Origin: Peptococcaceae bacterium
GTDB lineage: Bacteria; Bacillota; Peptococcia; DRI-13; UBA5745
Assembly (NCBI GenBank): GCA_031264885.1
Contig: JAISDM010000171.1
Location: 1 to 16,264 of the forward strand
Direction: 5' to 3'
DNA length: 16,264 nucleotides
The translations under genes were made by a program, and so were the position numbers. This document shows, piece after piece, positions 1-6,287 of the stretch (positions are counted from its first letter, which is position 1; each line of letters opens with the position of its first letter). The notes under the pieces were generated by a model that was given only the letters and a program-made list of their open reading frames with translations, had not been told where the DNA came from and did no database searches.

Positions 1-716
1 AAATGCCGCGAGACGTGGTCGTCCCGGCCCAGCTCCAGGAGGGACCGGAGGTACCAGTAATTGACGGTGTCGTCCACGTCGTCTATGTAGAAATACCGTT
101 CGGCGGCTTCCACCACATCCTCGGGCAGCCCCAGCTGAAACAGTTTCTCCATCAGGGCGCCCACGGCCTCGGCGCTGAGCCGCAGATATTTGTTCCGGAT
201 GCGCAGAACCAGCTGATCGTGGATGCTGTCCTGCAAAAAATGGCCGGTGTACAGATCGAATATGCCGTTCAGGGAGGCCCATATGTCTTCTTTGGTTGCG
301 CTGCCGGCGCTTTTGCTGATCAGGTCGGCCAGCATGTACACGTCGTAGTGTACCTGATCCGTGGTCTTGAACATGTAACTGCCGCCCGCGTTCAGGATGC
401 TGATGTGGTTTGTGAAATCCACGCCCAAGGCATTGTCCCGTCTCAAAATGCTCTTGAGCCGGTGTACGTATGTGTGCAGGACTTTCCTTTCGTCGGTATA
501 TTCATTGTTCGGCCAGAGGGTTTCCGCGATGGTCTCCGGGGCGCAGTATTTGTTGTTGTGTATGACGAAATATTGAAACAGGGAATTGACTTTGCCGGAA
601 TTCTGTTTCGGGGCAAAAATGCTTTGTCCGTCAAGCAAAATGTCCAGCACGCCCAGGGTTTTGACTGTGAGCGTCATTTGTTTGGACGAAGCCGCCTCGT
701 TGATTGGATCGTTCAT
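1..716 (-). CDS. BTAD/SARP-like transcriptional regulator, 3' end beyond window
   Basis: The reading frame is open from an ATG at 716 to the window edge (238 codons visible, C-terminus missing). The start is supported by a strong AGGAGGTG site at 737-730. Residues about 15-95 look like an OmpR-type winged helix, with the helix segments ETIAETLWPNN and KVLHTYVHRLKSIL. The part from about residue 120 on is helical and resembles a bacterial transcriptional activator domain (YDVYMLADLI, LYTGHFLQ, LRLSAEAVGAL). No receiver domain precedes it. Proteins with this layout usually act as DNA-binding activators. It is transcribed away from the catabolic cluster starting at 1602, so it may control that cluster or itself; this is inferred from position only. 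The frame on the opposite strand is a shadow. Confidence 0.8.
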   Translation of the reverse strand, partial: MNDPINEAASSKQMTLTVKTLGVLDILLDGQSIFAPKQNSGKVNSLFQYFVIHNNKYCAPETIAETLWPNNEYTDERKVLHTYVHRLKSILRRDNALGVDFTNHISILNAGGSYMFKTTDQVHYDVYMLADLISKSAGSATKEDIWASLNGIFDLYTGHFLQDSIHDQLVLRIRNKYLRLSAEAVGALMEKLFQLGLPEDVVEAAERYFYIDDVDDTVNYWYLRSLLELGRDDHVSRH

Positions 717-781
717 TTGTTTACCGCTTCACCTCCTGTAATCGACGGCGCCGCGGCATATGCCTGCCGCGGGCTTGCGTT

Positions 782-807
782 TTCCAGAAACCTATAGGTT
801 TCTGGAA
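782..807. promoter_or_regulatory. 26-bp perfect palindrome, candidate operator
   Basis: Every base from 782 to 807 pairs with its mirror position around a central TATA; the half-site is TTCCAGAAACCTA. It lies 66 bp upstream of the regulator start and abuts the possible -10 at 812-807, so a bound protein would block or contact RNA polymerase there. A related site is centred 115 bp away (896-923). This suggests a dimeric DNA-binding protein, possibly the adjacent regulator. As RNA it could also fold into a hairpin, but no U-tract follows on either strand. Confidence 0.6.
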
Positions 808-835
808 TTCCATTTCTTCCAAAAAATTGTGTCGA
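807..835 (-). promoter_or_regulatory. Possible promoter of the BTAD regulator
   Basis: On the minus strand TCGACA (835-830) and TGGAAT (812-807) are separated by exactly 17 bases. The -35 matches consensus at 5 of 6 positions, the -10 at 4 of 6. It lies downstream of the leftward terminator, and its predicted start falls inside the 26-bp palindrome. Sequence match only. Confidence 0.35.
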
Positions 836-842
836 AAACACG

Positions 843-870
843 AAAAAAACCACGGATTTTTAATCCGTGG
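843..870 (-). terminator. Leftward intrinsic terminator
   Basis: A 9-bp stem, CCACGGATT pairing with AATCCGTGG around a 3-base loop (850-870), is followed on the minus strand by seven T residues (849-843). It would end transcripts coming from the small gene at 1402-1148 or from the candidate promoter at 1022-994. If the regulator is transcribed from that upstream promoter, this hairpin lies in its leader and could act as an attenuator. Confidence 0.7.
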
Positions 871-895
871 CGCAGCAAAATCATCCAAAAACCGA

Positions 896-923
896 TTTCC
901 AGAAACCTATACCTTTCCGGAAA
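896..923. promoter_or_regulatory. Imperfect palindrome, second copy of the candidate operator
   Basis: The left half TTTCCAGAAACCTATA (896-911) is identical to 781-796. The right half matches the mirror image at 11 of 14 positions. The centres of the two sites (794.5 and 909.5) are 115 bp apart, close to eleven helical turns, so both would face the same side of the DNA. Confidence 0.5.
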
Positions 924-993
924 ATCATATCAAATTTTGTCGGTTTGGCTCGAATCAAACCGTATAAATGGGCTTCCCTTGTCAATTAATGTC

Positions 994-1022
994 AGTTTAT
1001 CATCTGTTTTGCGGATTGTCAA
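994..1022 (-). promoter_or_regulatory. Candidate leftward promoter upstream of the terminator
   Basis: On the minus strand a perfect TTGACA (1022-1017) is followed after 17 bases by TAAACT (999-994, 4 of 6 match). A transcript from here would pass the second palindrome and then meet the terminator at 870-843 before reaching the regulator. Confidence 0.35.
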
Positions 1023-1108
1023 CTATACAATTGAGATTCCGCGATTCGTAATTTGGAAAAATTAGTGCCTGCTCAGGGGCAGGGCGCCCCCTATGGTTAC
1101 TCGCTCCC

Positions 1109-1182
1109 GTCATTCCGGCTTTATGCCGGAATCCATTCTCTTGTTCATCATTTTTTGGATTCCGGGACAAGCCCGGAATGAC
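1109..1182. repeat. Dispersed hairpin repeat with GTCATTCC/GGAATGAC ends
   Basis: The 74-bp element begins GTCATTCCGG and ends with the inverted CCGGAATGAC. Inner arms (CCGGAATCC and GGATTCCGG) form further stems. A related full copy lies at 11000-11064, with partial copies at 10833-10859 and 10979-10998. The layout resembles short non-autonomous repeats that bacteria carry between genes. This copy supplies the C-terminal codons of the small leftward gene. Confidence 0.75.
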
Positions 1183-1402
1183 AGGATATGACGCCGCCCC
1201 AACGGCCCCCTGAGTAGTCTCTCATGATTCTCCGCTCACCACACAGAACGACCCCCACTCCGAGCGACTTTAAAAAGTTTTTTATCGCTGCCAGAATCTC
1301 CTCTTTATCCTTACATTTTTCAACGATCTCCGCAATCATCATAAGCATTCCATCCCATTGTTTATCTGTCATGACCTCATTTTCCGTCACCAAAGTATTC
1401 AT
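1148..1402 (-). CDS. Small hypothetical protein, C-terminus derived from a repeat
   Basis: This is an 84-residue frame. I chose the ATG at 1402 because AGGA (1414-1411) sits eight bases upstream; an in-frame GTG at 1462 would add 20 residues. Residues 11-48 (MTDKQWDGML, then acidic/basic helices up to KSLG) look like a small soluble helical protein of a kind I have seen in Clostridia, with no function known to me. The tail (residues 49-84) is of different character; its last codons (CHSGLVPESKK) read through the hairpin repeat, which suggests the original stop was lost when the repeat inserted or through a nearby change. A promoter-like pair lies upstream at 1504-1476. It could be a decaying gene. 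Confidence 0.5.
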   Translation of the reverse strand: MNTLVTENEVMTDKQWDGMLMMIAEIVEKCKDKEEILAAIKNFLKSLGVGVVLCGERRIMRDYSGGRWGGVISCHSGLVPESKK

Positions 1403-1475
1403 TGCTTCCGTCCTTTCGCTTCCGCTTTCCCAATCAAGCCCATTCGGCATACGAATCATCACCTGCTATGCCATT

Positions 1476-1504
1476 ATTATACGCCGTTCTATTTTGGGGC
1501 GCAA
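1476..1504 (-). promoter_or_regulatory. Candidate promoter of the small leftward gene
   Basis: A perfect TATAAT (1481-1476, minus strand) lies 17 bases after TTGCGC (1504-1499), which matches only the TTG of the consensus. It is back to back with the rightward thiolase promoter 25 bp away. Confidence 0.4.
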
Positions 1505-1529
1505 TCGAATTTATACGCCGCCGTTATGT

Positions 1530-1558
1530 TTGACTTTACACAATAATTCAGTTAATAT
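1530..1558 (+). promoter_or_regulatory. Promoter of the thiolase-led cluster
   Basis: TTGACT (1530-1535) and TAATAT (1553-1558) are separated by 17 bases in an AT-rich stretch. The predicted start near 1565 gives a leader of about 37 bases before the thiolase ATG at 1602. No operator-like palindrome of the 782-807 type is visible next to it. Confidence 0.55.
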
Positions 1559-1601
1559 ATATGGTGTAAATAATAATAAGAGGAAGGAGACTGTAGCACA
1601 A

Positions 1602-2843
1602 ATGAGCAGAATCGTTATCACAAGCTACGCGAGGACCCCTTTGGACAGCCAGAAAGGGCAGGAATTCAGAGAGATGACCATCCCTGAATTGGCTGTGATT
1701 CCCGTGAGCGCCGCCATCGAGCGTTCGAGACTCGGCGACAAAGACGTGGACGGATTGGTCATGGGCAATGTCAACCAAGGCACCGGTGAAGCCGCCAATC
1801 TGGGCCGCCATGTGGCGCTGAAAGCCAAGCTGGATTACACCACGGCGCTGGCTTACACGGTGAACAGAATCTGCGGATCCGGCTTCCAGGCCGTGGCGTC
1901 TTCCATGATGGAGATCTGGGCCGGAGAAGGCAGCGTATACGTGGCCGCCGGCTGCGAGATGAACAGCCACCGCCTGGTTTCTCTGCCCATATCCTTCAGT
2001 TGGACGGGCATCCCCAGAGGCGGCGCTCTCCTGGGCGGCCCGGCTTACGACGGGGATCCCTGCTTCCCCAGCGAAATCTATGGCAAAATGTACGGCCCCG
2101 CTTTCACTGTGGAGAAAGCGGCCAAGCTCTACGGCATCCCCAGAGAGGATTCCGATCTGTTTTCTTACGACAGCCAGATGAAAACGAAAAAAGCCCAGGC
2201 CGGCGGGCGTTTTGCCAATGAAATCGTTCCCATCGAGTATCCTCAGACAGACAAAAAAGGGAAGGTCAACAGGGTCAAATGCGACGCGGACCTGCATCCC
2301 AAGCCGAACACCACCGTGGAGGTTCTCGCCACATTGCCCCCCGCTTTCCTGAAAGACGGCATCGTCACGGCGGGCAGCTCCTCCGGTTCCAACGACGGCG
2401 CGGCAGCCATTGTGGTCATGACGGAAGAGGAAGCCCAGAAACGCGGCCTGAAGCCCATCGCCTACCTGAACGCCTTCGCCTTCGGCGGAGTGGATCCCAC
2501 ATTGATGGGCACCGGACCCGTTCCCGCGCTCCAGAAGCTTCTCAAAAAAACCAACTTGACCTTTGACGATATTGACGTGCTTGAAATCAACGAAGCCTTC
2601 TCGGCACAGGTATTAAGCTGCCTCAAGCTGCTGGGGTACTCCATGGATTCCCCCATCTACCGGCGGCTGAACCCCAACGGCGGCGCGGTGTCCATCGGGC
2701 ATCCGGAAGGCTGTACCGGCGTGCGCCTGACCATGACGGTCGCCGAGGAACTGCGCCTGACCGGCAAGAAATACGGGATCGCCAGCGCCTGCATCGGCGG
2801 CGGCCAAGGCGCCGCGATTTTGCTTGAAAACGCTCAGATTTAA
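1602..2843 (+). CDS. Thiolase family acetyl-CoA C-acyltransferase
   Basis: The 413-residue product is a thiolase, which cleaves a 3-oxoacyl-CoA with CoA or runs the reverse condensation, in the cytoplasm. The nucleophilic Cys91 is in NRICGSGF, the NEAF motif is at 330-333, His367 is in GHPEG, and the second catalytic Cys397 is in CIGGGQGAA, so the active site is complete. The loop after GHP (EGCTGVR) and the segment at about 110-150 (GCEMNSHRLVSLPIS) differ from common acetoacetyl-CoA thiolases, hinting at a different acyl chain. The start is the ATG at 1602 behind AGGAAGGAG at 1581-1589. The frame is open further upstream, but that part has no thiolase sequence. It leads a cluster with a CoA-transferase and two SDRs, so degradation of an oxoacyl-CoA is the likely role. 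Confidence 0.93.
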   Translation: MSRIVITSYARTPLDSQKGQEFREMTIPELAVIPVSAAIERSRLGDKDVDGLVMGNVNQGTGEAANLGRHVALKAKLDYTTALAYTVNRICGSGFQAVASSMMEIWAGEGSVYVAAGCEMNSHRLVSLPISFSWTGIPRGGALLGGPAYDGDPCFPSEIYGKMYGPAFTVEKAAKLYGIPREDSDLFSYDSQMKTKKAQAGGRFANEIVPIEYPQTDKKGKVNRVKCDADLHPKPNTTVEVLATLPPAFLKDGIVTAGSSSGSNDGAAAIVVMTEEEAQKRGLKPIAYLNAFAFGGVDPTLMGTGPVPALQKLLKKTNLTFDDIDVLEINEAFSAQVLSCLKLLGYSMDSPIYRRLNPNGGAVSIGHPEGCTGVRLTMTVAEELRLTGKKYGIASACIGGGQGAAILLENAQI

Positions 2844-2852
2844 TTGTATAAT
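2824..2852 (+). promoter_or_regulatory. Candidate internal promoter for the CoA-transferase and SDR genes
   Basis: TTGAAA (2824-2829, inside the last thiolase codons) and a perfect TATAAT (2847-2852, just after the stop) are separated by 17 bases. The 98-bp gap to the next gene is AT-rich and has no terminator, so the downstream genes may be read both from here and from 1530. Confidence 0.5.
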
Positions 2853-2941
2853 AAATCAAACCGTAAATTAAGGCCGTGGTTTTTCCGTTAAAATCAAAAA
2901 ATTCAATAAAAATCAAAAGAAGGAGTGTGTTGAATTTATTT

Positions 2942-4507
2942 ATGTTTAACAAAGTCGTCACTGCCGCAGAGGCGGCCAAGAAAATTTCCGACGGAGCGTT
3001 TATCGGATTAAACGGCGTCGGCGGATCGGGAATCCCCATGGAATTGGTGGATGCTATTATTGACCGTTATAAAGAAGACGGGCATCCCAAGAATCTGTCC
3101 TTGATTCATTCCGGAGGGAACGGAGGCGCTTTCGCGTTAACCTCCCCGGAAGGTCTCGTCGGCACTTATTACGGCGGATTTGCCGGAGCGGATCCCGCGG
3201 TCATGGACGGCGACAGAATCCCCTCTTATTCTCTGACGCAGGGCATCGCAACCCAGCTGTACCGCGCCCAGAGCATGGATATGCCTTATCTTTCCAAAGC
3301 CGGTCTGCATACATATGTGGATCCCAGGCAGCAGGGCGGAGCCATCAACGCCAAAGCCAAAGAGAAATCCATTGTGGAAGTGCTGGAGATCGGCGGGGAG
3401 GAATATCTCCACTTCAAAATCCCCCCGGTGACCGTGGCGCTGATCCGGGCTACCACCGCCGACAAGGACGGCAACTTGGTCAATGAGGAAGAATCCATCA
3501 AAAACGAGATTTATCCCTTGGCCGCGGCCGCTCATAACAACGGCGGAATCGTTATCGCGCAAGTCAAGAACCTGGTGGAGTTCGGCCAGATCGACGCCGC
3601 CGACGTGAAAGTTCCGGGTATGCTGGTGGATTATGTGGTGGTGTGTTCCGATCCGGTGAAATACCATCCGCAGGGCATGGGAATGACCTTCCAGATCGGC
3701 GCCACCGGCCACGCGCGCGTGGACGCGGACTCGATCCCCATCGAAACCTGGGCGCCCAAGAACGAGCGGCTGGTTTTGGCGCGGCGCGGCGCCCTTGAGC
3801 TGTGGCCCGGATGTATCTCCAACGTGGGCATGGGCGCTCCCGACGGCATCGCCTACGTAGCGGCCTCGGAAGGTTTATACGATATGTTTTATTCCACCAA
3901 CGAGTTAGGCGCGGTGGGCGGCGTCACCGGCGGCGGGTTCTTCTTCGGCGGCGCTTTTAACGCGCACGCCTACATGGATCACCACCTTATGTTCGATTTC
4001 ATCAACGGCCACGGCCTCGACATCACCTTCCTGGGCGCCGCGGAAATCGACGAAAGCGGATCGGTCAACGTGACCAGGATCGCCGGTCGCACCAACGGCT
4101 CAGGCGGCTTCGTCAACATCTCCTCCAGCACCCACAAGGTCGTGTTCTTGGCCACACTGACCGCCGGCGCCAAGATGACGGTGGAGAACGGCGCCCTCAA
4201 GATTCTCCAGGAAGGCAAGCCCCTGAAATTCGTCCCGGAAGTGGAACAAATCGCCTTTAACGGCAAAGAGGCCGTCAAAAAAGGCCAGGAAGTGATCTAC
4301 ATTACCGAACGCGCCGTCTTCAAGCTGATCAACGGCAAAGTGACCCTCATCGAATACGCGGAAGGTCTGGATCTGGAAAAAGACATCATCGCCAATATGA
4401 AATTCCGGCCCGACATCGCCTCCGATGTGAAACCGATCCCGGCATTTTGTTTTGCCTCGGGCAAAATCGGCTTAAAAGAGCAGTGGGAAAGGAGATTATC
4501 CTCATGA
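2942..4507 (+). CDS. Single-chain family I acyl-CoA:carboxylate CoA-transferase
   Basis: The 521-residue product has fused alpha and beta halves, as in propionate/acetate CoA-transferases (Pct/YdiF type), which move CoA from a donor thioester to a carboxylic acid. The N-terminus (FNKVVTAAEAAKKISDGAFI) and GVGGSGIP at 25-32 are typical. The beta half has NVGMGAPDGIA at 294-304 and NELGAVGG at 320-327, which places the catalytic Glu at 321. The ATG at 2942 aligns with the family N-terminus, though AGGAG (2921-2925) is 16 bases away; an in-frame TTG at 2930 is an alternative. The stop overlaps the next start (ATGA, 4504-4507), so translation is coupled. It probably activates the acid that the SDRs and thiolase then process; its acceptor cannot be told from sequence. 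Confidence 0.92.
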   Translation: MFNKVVTAAEAAKKISDGAFIGLNGVGGSGIPMELVDAIIDRYKEDGHPKNLSLIHSGGNGGAFALTSPEGLVGTYYGGFAGADPAVMDGDRIPSYSLTQGIATQLYRAQSMDMPYLSKAGLHTYVDPRQQGGAINAKAKEKSIVEVLEIGGEEYLHFKIPPVTVALIRATTADKDGNLVNEEESIKNEIYPLAAAAHNNGGIVIAQVKNLVEFGQIDAADVKVPGMLVDYVVVCSDPVKYHPQGMGMTFQIGATGHARVDADSIPIETWAPKNERLVLARRGALELWPGCISNVGMGAPDGIAYVAASEGLYDMFYSTNELGAVGGVTGGGFFFGGAFNAHAYMDHHLMFDFINGHGLDITFLGAAEIDESGSVNVTRIAGRTNGSGGFVNISSSTHKVVFLATLTAGAKMTVENGALKILQEGKPLKFVPEVEQIAFNGKEAVKKGQEVIYITERAVFKLINGKVTLIEYAEGLDLEKDIIANMKFRPDIASDVKPIPAFCFASGKIGLKEQWERRLSS

Positions 4508-5313
4508 AACTAGATCAGGTTCACGCCGTCGTCACCGGCGGGGCTTCCGGTATGGGCAAAGCCACCGTTCAGGCGCTCATAGCCGAAGGCGGAAAGGTTT
4601 GTATCGTCGATTACAATAAGGAATGGGGCGAGGAATTAGCCAAATCTCTGGGCGCAAACGCCTATTTTGAATTTGCCGACGTCTCCGATCCGGCCAGAGC
4701 GGAAGAGATCGTGAAGGGCGCCAAGCAAAAATTCGGGTACGTCAACGTGGTCGTCACCTGCGCGGGCGTCGGCTCCGGCACGCGCGTTCTTCCGCGGGGC
4801 GGCGGGGTTTTTCCATTGGATACCTTTAAAAGGGTTCTCGACATCAACCTGGTCGGCACCTTCAATTATACCTGCCAGGGCGCTCTCGCCATGACTGAGG
4901 CGCCGGGGAACGAGGACGACGAACACGGCGTCATCATCAACTGCTCGTCTCTGGCGGCTTCCGGCGGACAAATCGGCCAAGCCGCCTACGCGGCGTCCAA
5001 ATCAGGCGTCAACGCCATGGTTCTGCCCATCGCCCGGGAACTGGCGCGGGTTGGAATCCGCGTCAACGCCATCGCCCCGGGACTCATCTCCACCAACATC
5101 ATTCCCGTCGATATGGAAAACAGGCCGAAGGTCCGGAGAGACGAAATGCCCGAAGATCCCAACAATCCTATGGCCAAGGACTTTATTTTTCCAAAGAGAC
5201 AGGGCCGGGCCACCGATTTTTCGTCGCTTGTCCTTGAGGTCATCCGGAACACCCTGATCAACGGCGCCGTTTTGCCCTTGGACGGCGCGATCCGCTTCTC
5301 GCCCAAATGGTAA
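4504..5313 (+). CDS. HSD10-like SDR, probable 3-hydroxyacyl-CoA dehydrogenase
   Basis: The 269-residue product is a classical short-chain dehydrogenase. The nucleotide-binding TGGASGMG is at 11-18, and Asp36 at the end of the second strand favours NAD(H). The catalytic set is Ser149, Tyr162 and Lys166. The segments VLDINLVGTFN, GVIIN, GQAAYAASK, IGQ, ARVGIRV and the C-terminal LDGAIRFSPKW resemble human type 10 17-beta-hydroxysteroid dehydrogenase, which is a 3-hydroxyacyl-CoA dehydrogenase. The usual NNAG is TCAG here, and a charged insert at about 205-230 is unusual. The start is fixed by AAAGGAG at 4488-4494 and the ATGA overlap with the CoA-transferase. Oxidation of a 3-hydroxyacyl-CoA to the thiolase substrate is the simplest role; that is inference from family and context. 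Confidence 0.85.
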   Translation: MKLDQVHAVVTGGASGMGKATVQALIAEGGKVCIVDYNKEWGEELAKSLGANAYFEFADVSDPARAEEIVKGAKQKFGYVNVVVTCAGVGSGTRVLPRGGGVFPLDTFKRVLDINLVGTFNYTCQGALAMTEAPGNEDDEHGVIINCSSLAASGGQIGQAAYAASKSGVNAMVLPIARELARVGIRVNAIAPGLISTNIIPVDMENRPKVRRDEMPEDPNNPMAKDFIFPKRQGRATDFSSLVLEVIRNTLINGAVLPLDGAIRFSPKW

Positions 5314-5349
5314 ACATCCGATCGGAAAAACCGGAAAGGAGCTTTCCCC

Positions 5350-6060
5350 ATGTTTGATTTTACCGGGAAATACGTAGTCGTCACCGGCGGGAACAGAGGA
5401 ATCGGCGAGGCCGTCGTCCGGCGTTTTTTAAACGAGAAAGCGGCGGGCGTGGCTGTGCTGGATGTGGCGGAGGGCTTGGCTTACGCGGATCCGTCCGAAG
5501 GCGGGATCCTGTACATCGGCTGCGATATCACCAACCGGCCCGCCGTCGCTTCCGCCTTTGAGCAAATATACGCCAAATTCGGCCGGGTGGACGTCCTCGT
5601 CAACAACGCCGGCATTACAAGAGACGGCATGTTCCACAAGATGAGCGACGACAATTGGGACAGCGTGATCAACGTAGACTTAGGCGGCGCTTACAACTGC
5701 ACCCGGCAGGTCATCAACCGGATGCGCGGTCAGGCCGGCGGCAGGATCATATTCATCTCGTCCATATCCTTCTACGGAAACGTCGGACAAGCCAATTACG
5801 CCTCAGCCAAAGGCGCTCTCGTCTCTCTGACCAAAACCCTCGCCAGGGAGTCCGCCCGCAAAAACATCACAGTGAACTGTCTGCTGCCCGCCGCCATTGA
5901 AACCGGCATGCTGGAAAGTCTTCACTATGATAAAAACGATCCCAACGGTCCGCGTATGGGCAAACCCGAAAACGTCGCCAGCCTTATCTGTTATCTCTGT
6001 TCCGACGAAGCGGATTTCATCAACGGCGCCTGCATCGACATCAACGGCGGCGCGCGCTGA
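5350..6060 (+). CDS. FabG-like short-chain dehydrogenase/reductase
   Basis: The 236-residue product is a complete classical SDR. The cofactor motif TGGNRGIG is at 12-19, NNAG at 85-88, and Ser137, Tyr150 and Lys154 form the catalytic set. Arg17 inside the glycine motif is common in NADP-using members, while Asp38 after the second strand favours NAD, so the cofactor is unclear. The ATG at 5350 follows AAAGGAG (5335-5341), 36 bp after the previous gene. It resembles 3-oxoacyl-reductases, but two SDRs in a row beside a thiolase suggest a second redox step on the same substrate, or a paired complex like BbsC/BbsD. I cannot choose between these. Confidence 0.85.
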   Translation: MFDFTGKYVVVTGGNRGIGEAVVRRFLNEKAAGVAVLDVAEGLAYADPSEGGILYIGCDITNRPAVASAFEQIYAKFGRVDVLVNNAGITRDGMFHKMSDDNWDSVINVDLGGAYNCTRQVINRMRGQAGGRIIFISSISFYGNVGQANYASAKGALVSLTKTLARESARKNITVNCLLPAAIETGMLESLHYDKNDPNGPRMGKPENVASLICYLCSDEADFINGACIDINGGAR

Positions 6061-6072
6061 TAATTATATAAG

Positions 6073-6219
6073 CGCGTCCGCAGGGGCGGCGGAACCGTTG
6101 CTCCTCCGGTACCGCGAATGACGCATCCGCAGGGGCGGCGGAACCGTCGCTCATCCGGTACTGCGAATAGCGCATCCGCAGGGGCGGCATCCTGCCGCCC
6201 GGGACCGTCCGGAAACGCG
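6073..6219. repeat. Tandem 49-bp GC-rich repeats
   Basis: Copies at 6073-6121 and 6122-6170 are identical at 43 of 49 positions. A third begins at 6171, shares the first 18 bases (CGCATCCGCAGGGGCGGC) and then turns into a hairpin, GGGCGGCA...TGCCGCCC. The hairpin-bearing copy is almost the same as 7444-7474. The array fills the gap between the second SDR and the amidohydrolase promoter and may slow or end transcription, although no U-tract follows. Confidence 0.8.
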
Positions 6220-6227
6220 TATCCGTA

Positions 6228-6256
6228 TAGACACGGTTCACCGCATTTGATATAAT
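6228..6256 (+). promoter_or_regulatory. Promoter of the amidohydrolase gene
   Basis: TAGACA (6228-6233, 5 of 6 match) and a perfect TATAAT (6251-6256) have a 17-base spacer. The start near 6263 leaves a leader of about 25 bases, so the amidohydrolase is likely its own transcription unit or is at least also made separately from the SDR genes. Confidence 0.65.
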
Positions 6257-6287
6257 CGCAATAACAGATAAAGGGAGGTTTTGCATC

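Larger units (their letters stand above)
717..1147. other. Non-coding intergenic stretch with regulatory and repeat structures
   Basis: No convincing gene lies between the regulator start and the small leftward gene. Short rightward frames here have no ribosome binding site and no recognisable sequence. The region is AT-richer than the genes beside it. It contains two related palindromes, a leftward intrinsic terminator, two candidate leftward promoters and most of a hairpin repeat, each listed separately. Confidence 0.7.

Noticed and set aside
3..797. Long rightward open frame over the regulator
   Set aside because: It is the shadow of the leftward regulator, which has a strong ribosome binding site and recognisable winged-helix/BTAD sequence. 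The rightward product matches no family I know.
704..1065. Two overlapping rightward small frames
   Set aside because: They cross the palindromes and the terminator, lack ribosome binding sites and show no protein-like pattern.
1224..1601. N-terminal extension of the thiolase frame
   Set aside because: The extra 126 codons cross the promoter and the divergent small gene and carry no thiolase sequence; the ATG at 1602 has the ribosome binding site.
3137..3712. Leftward 191-codon frame inside the CoA-transferase gene
   Set aside because: It is antisense to a clear CoA-transferase; GC-rich coding sequence gives long shadow frames.
6073..6219. CRISPR-like array
   Set aside because: The units are directly adjacent with no unique spacers, there are only two and a half copies, and no cas gene is present.
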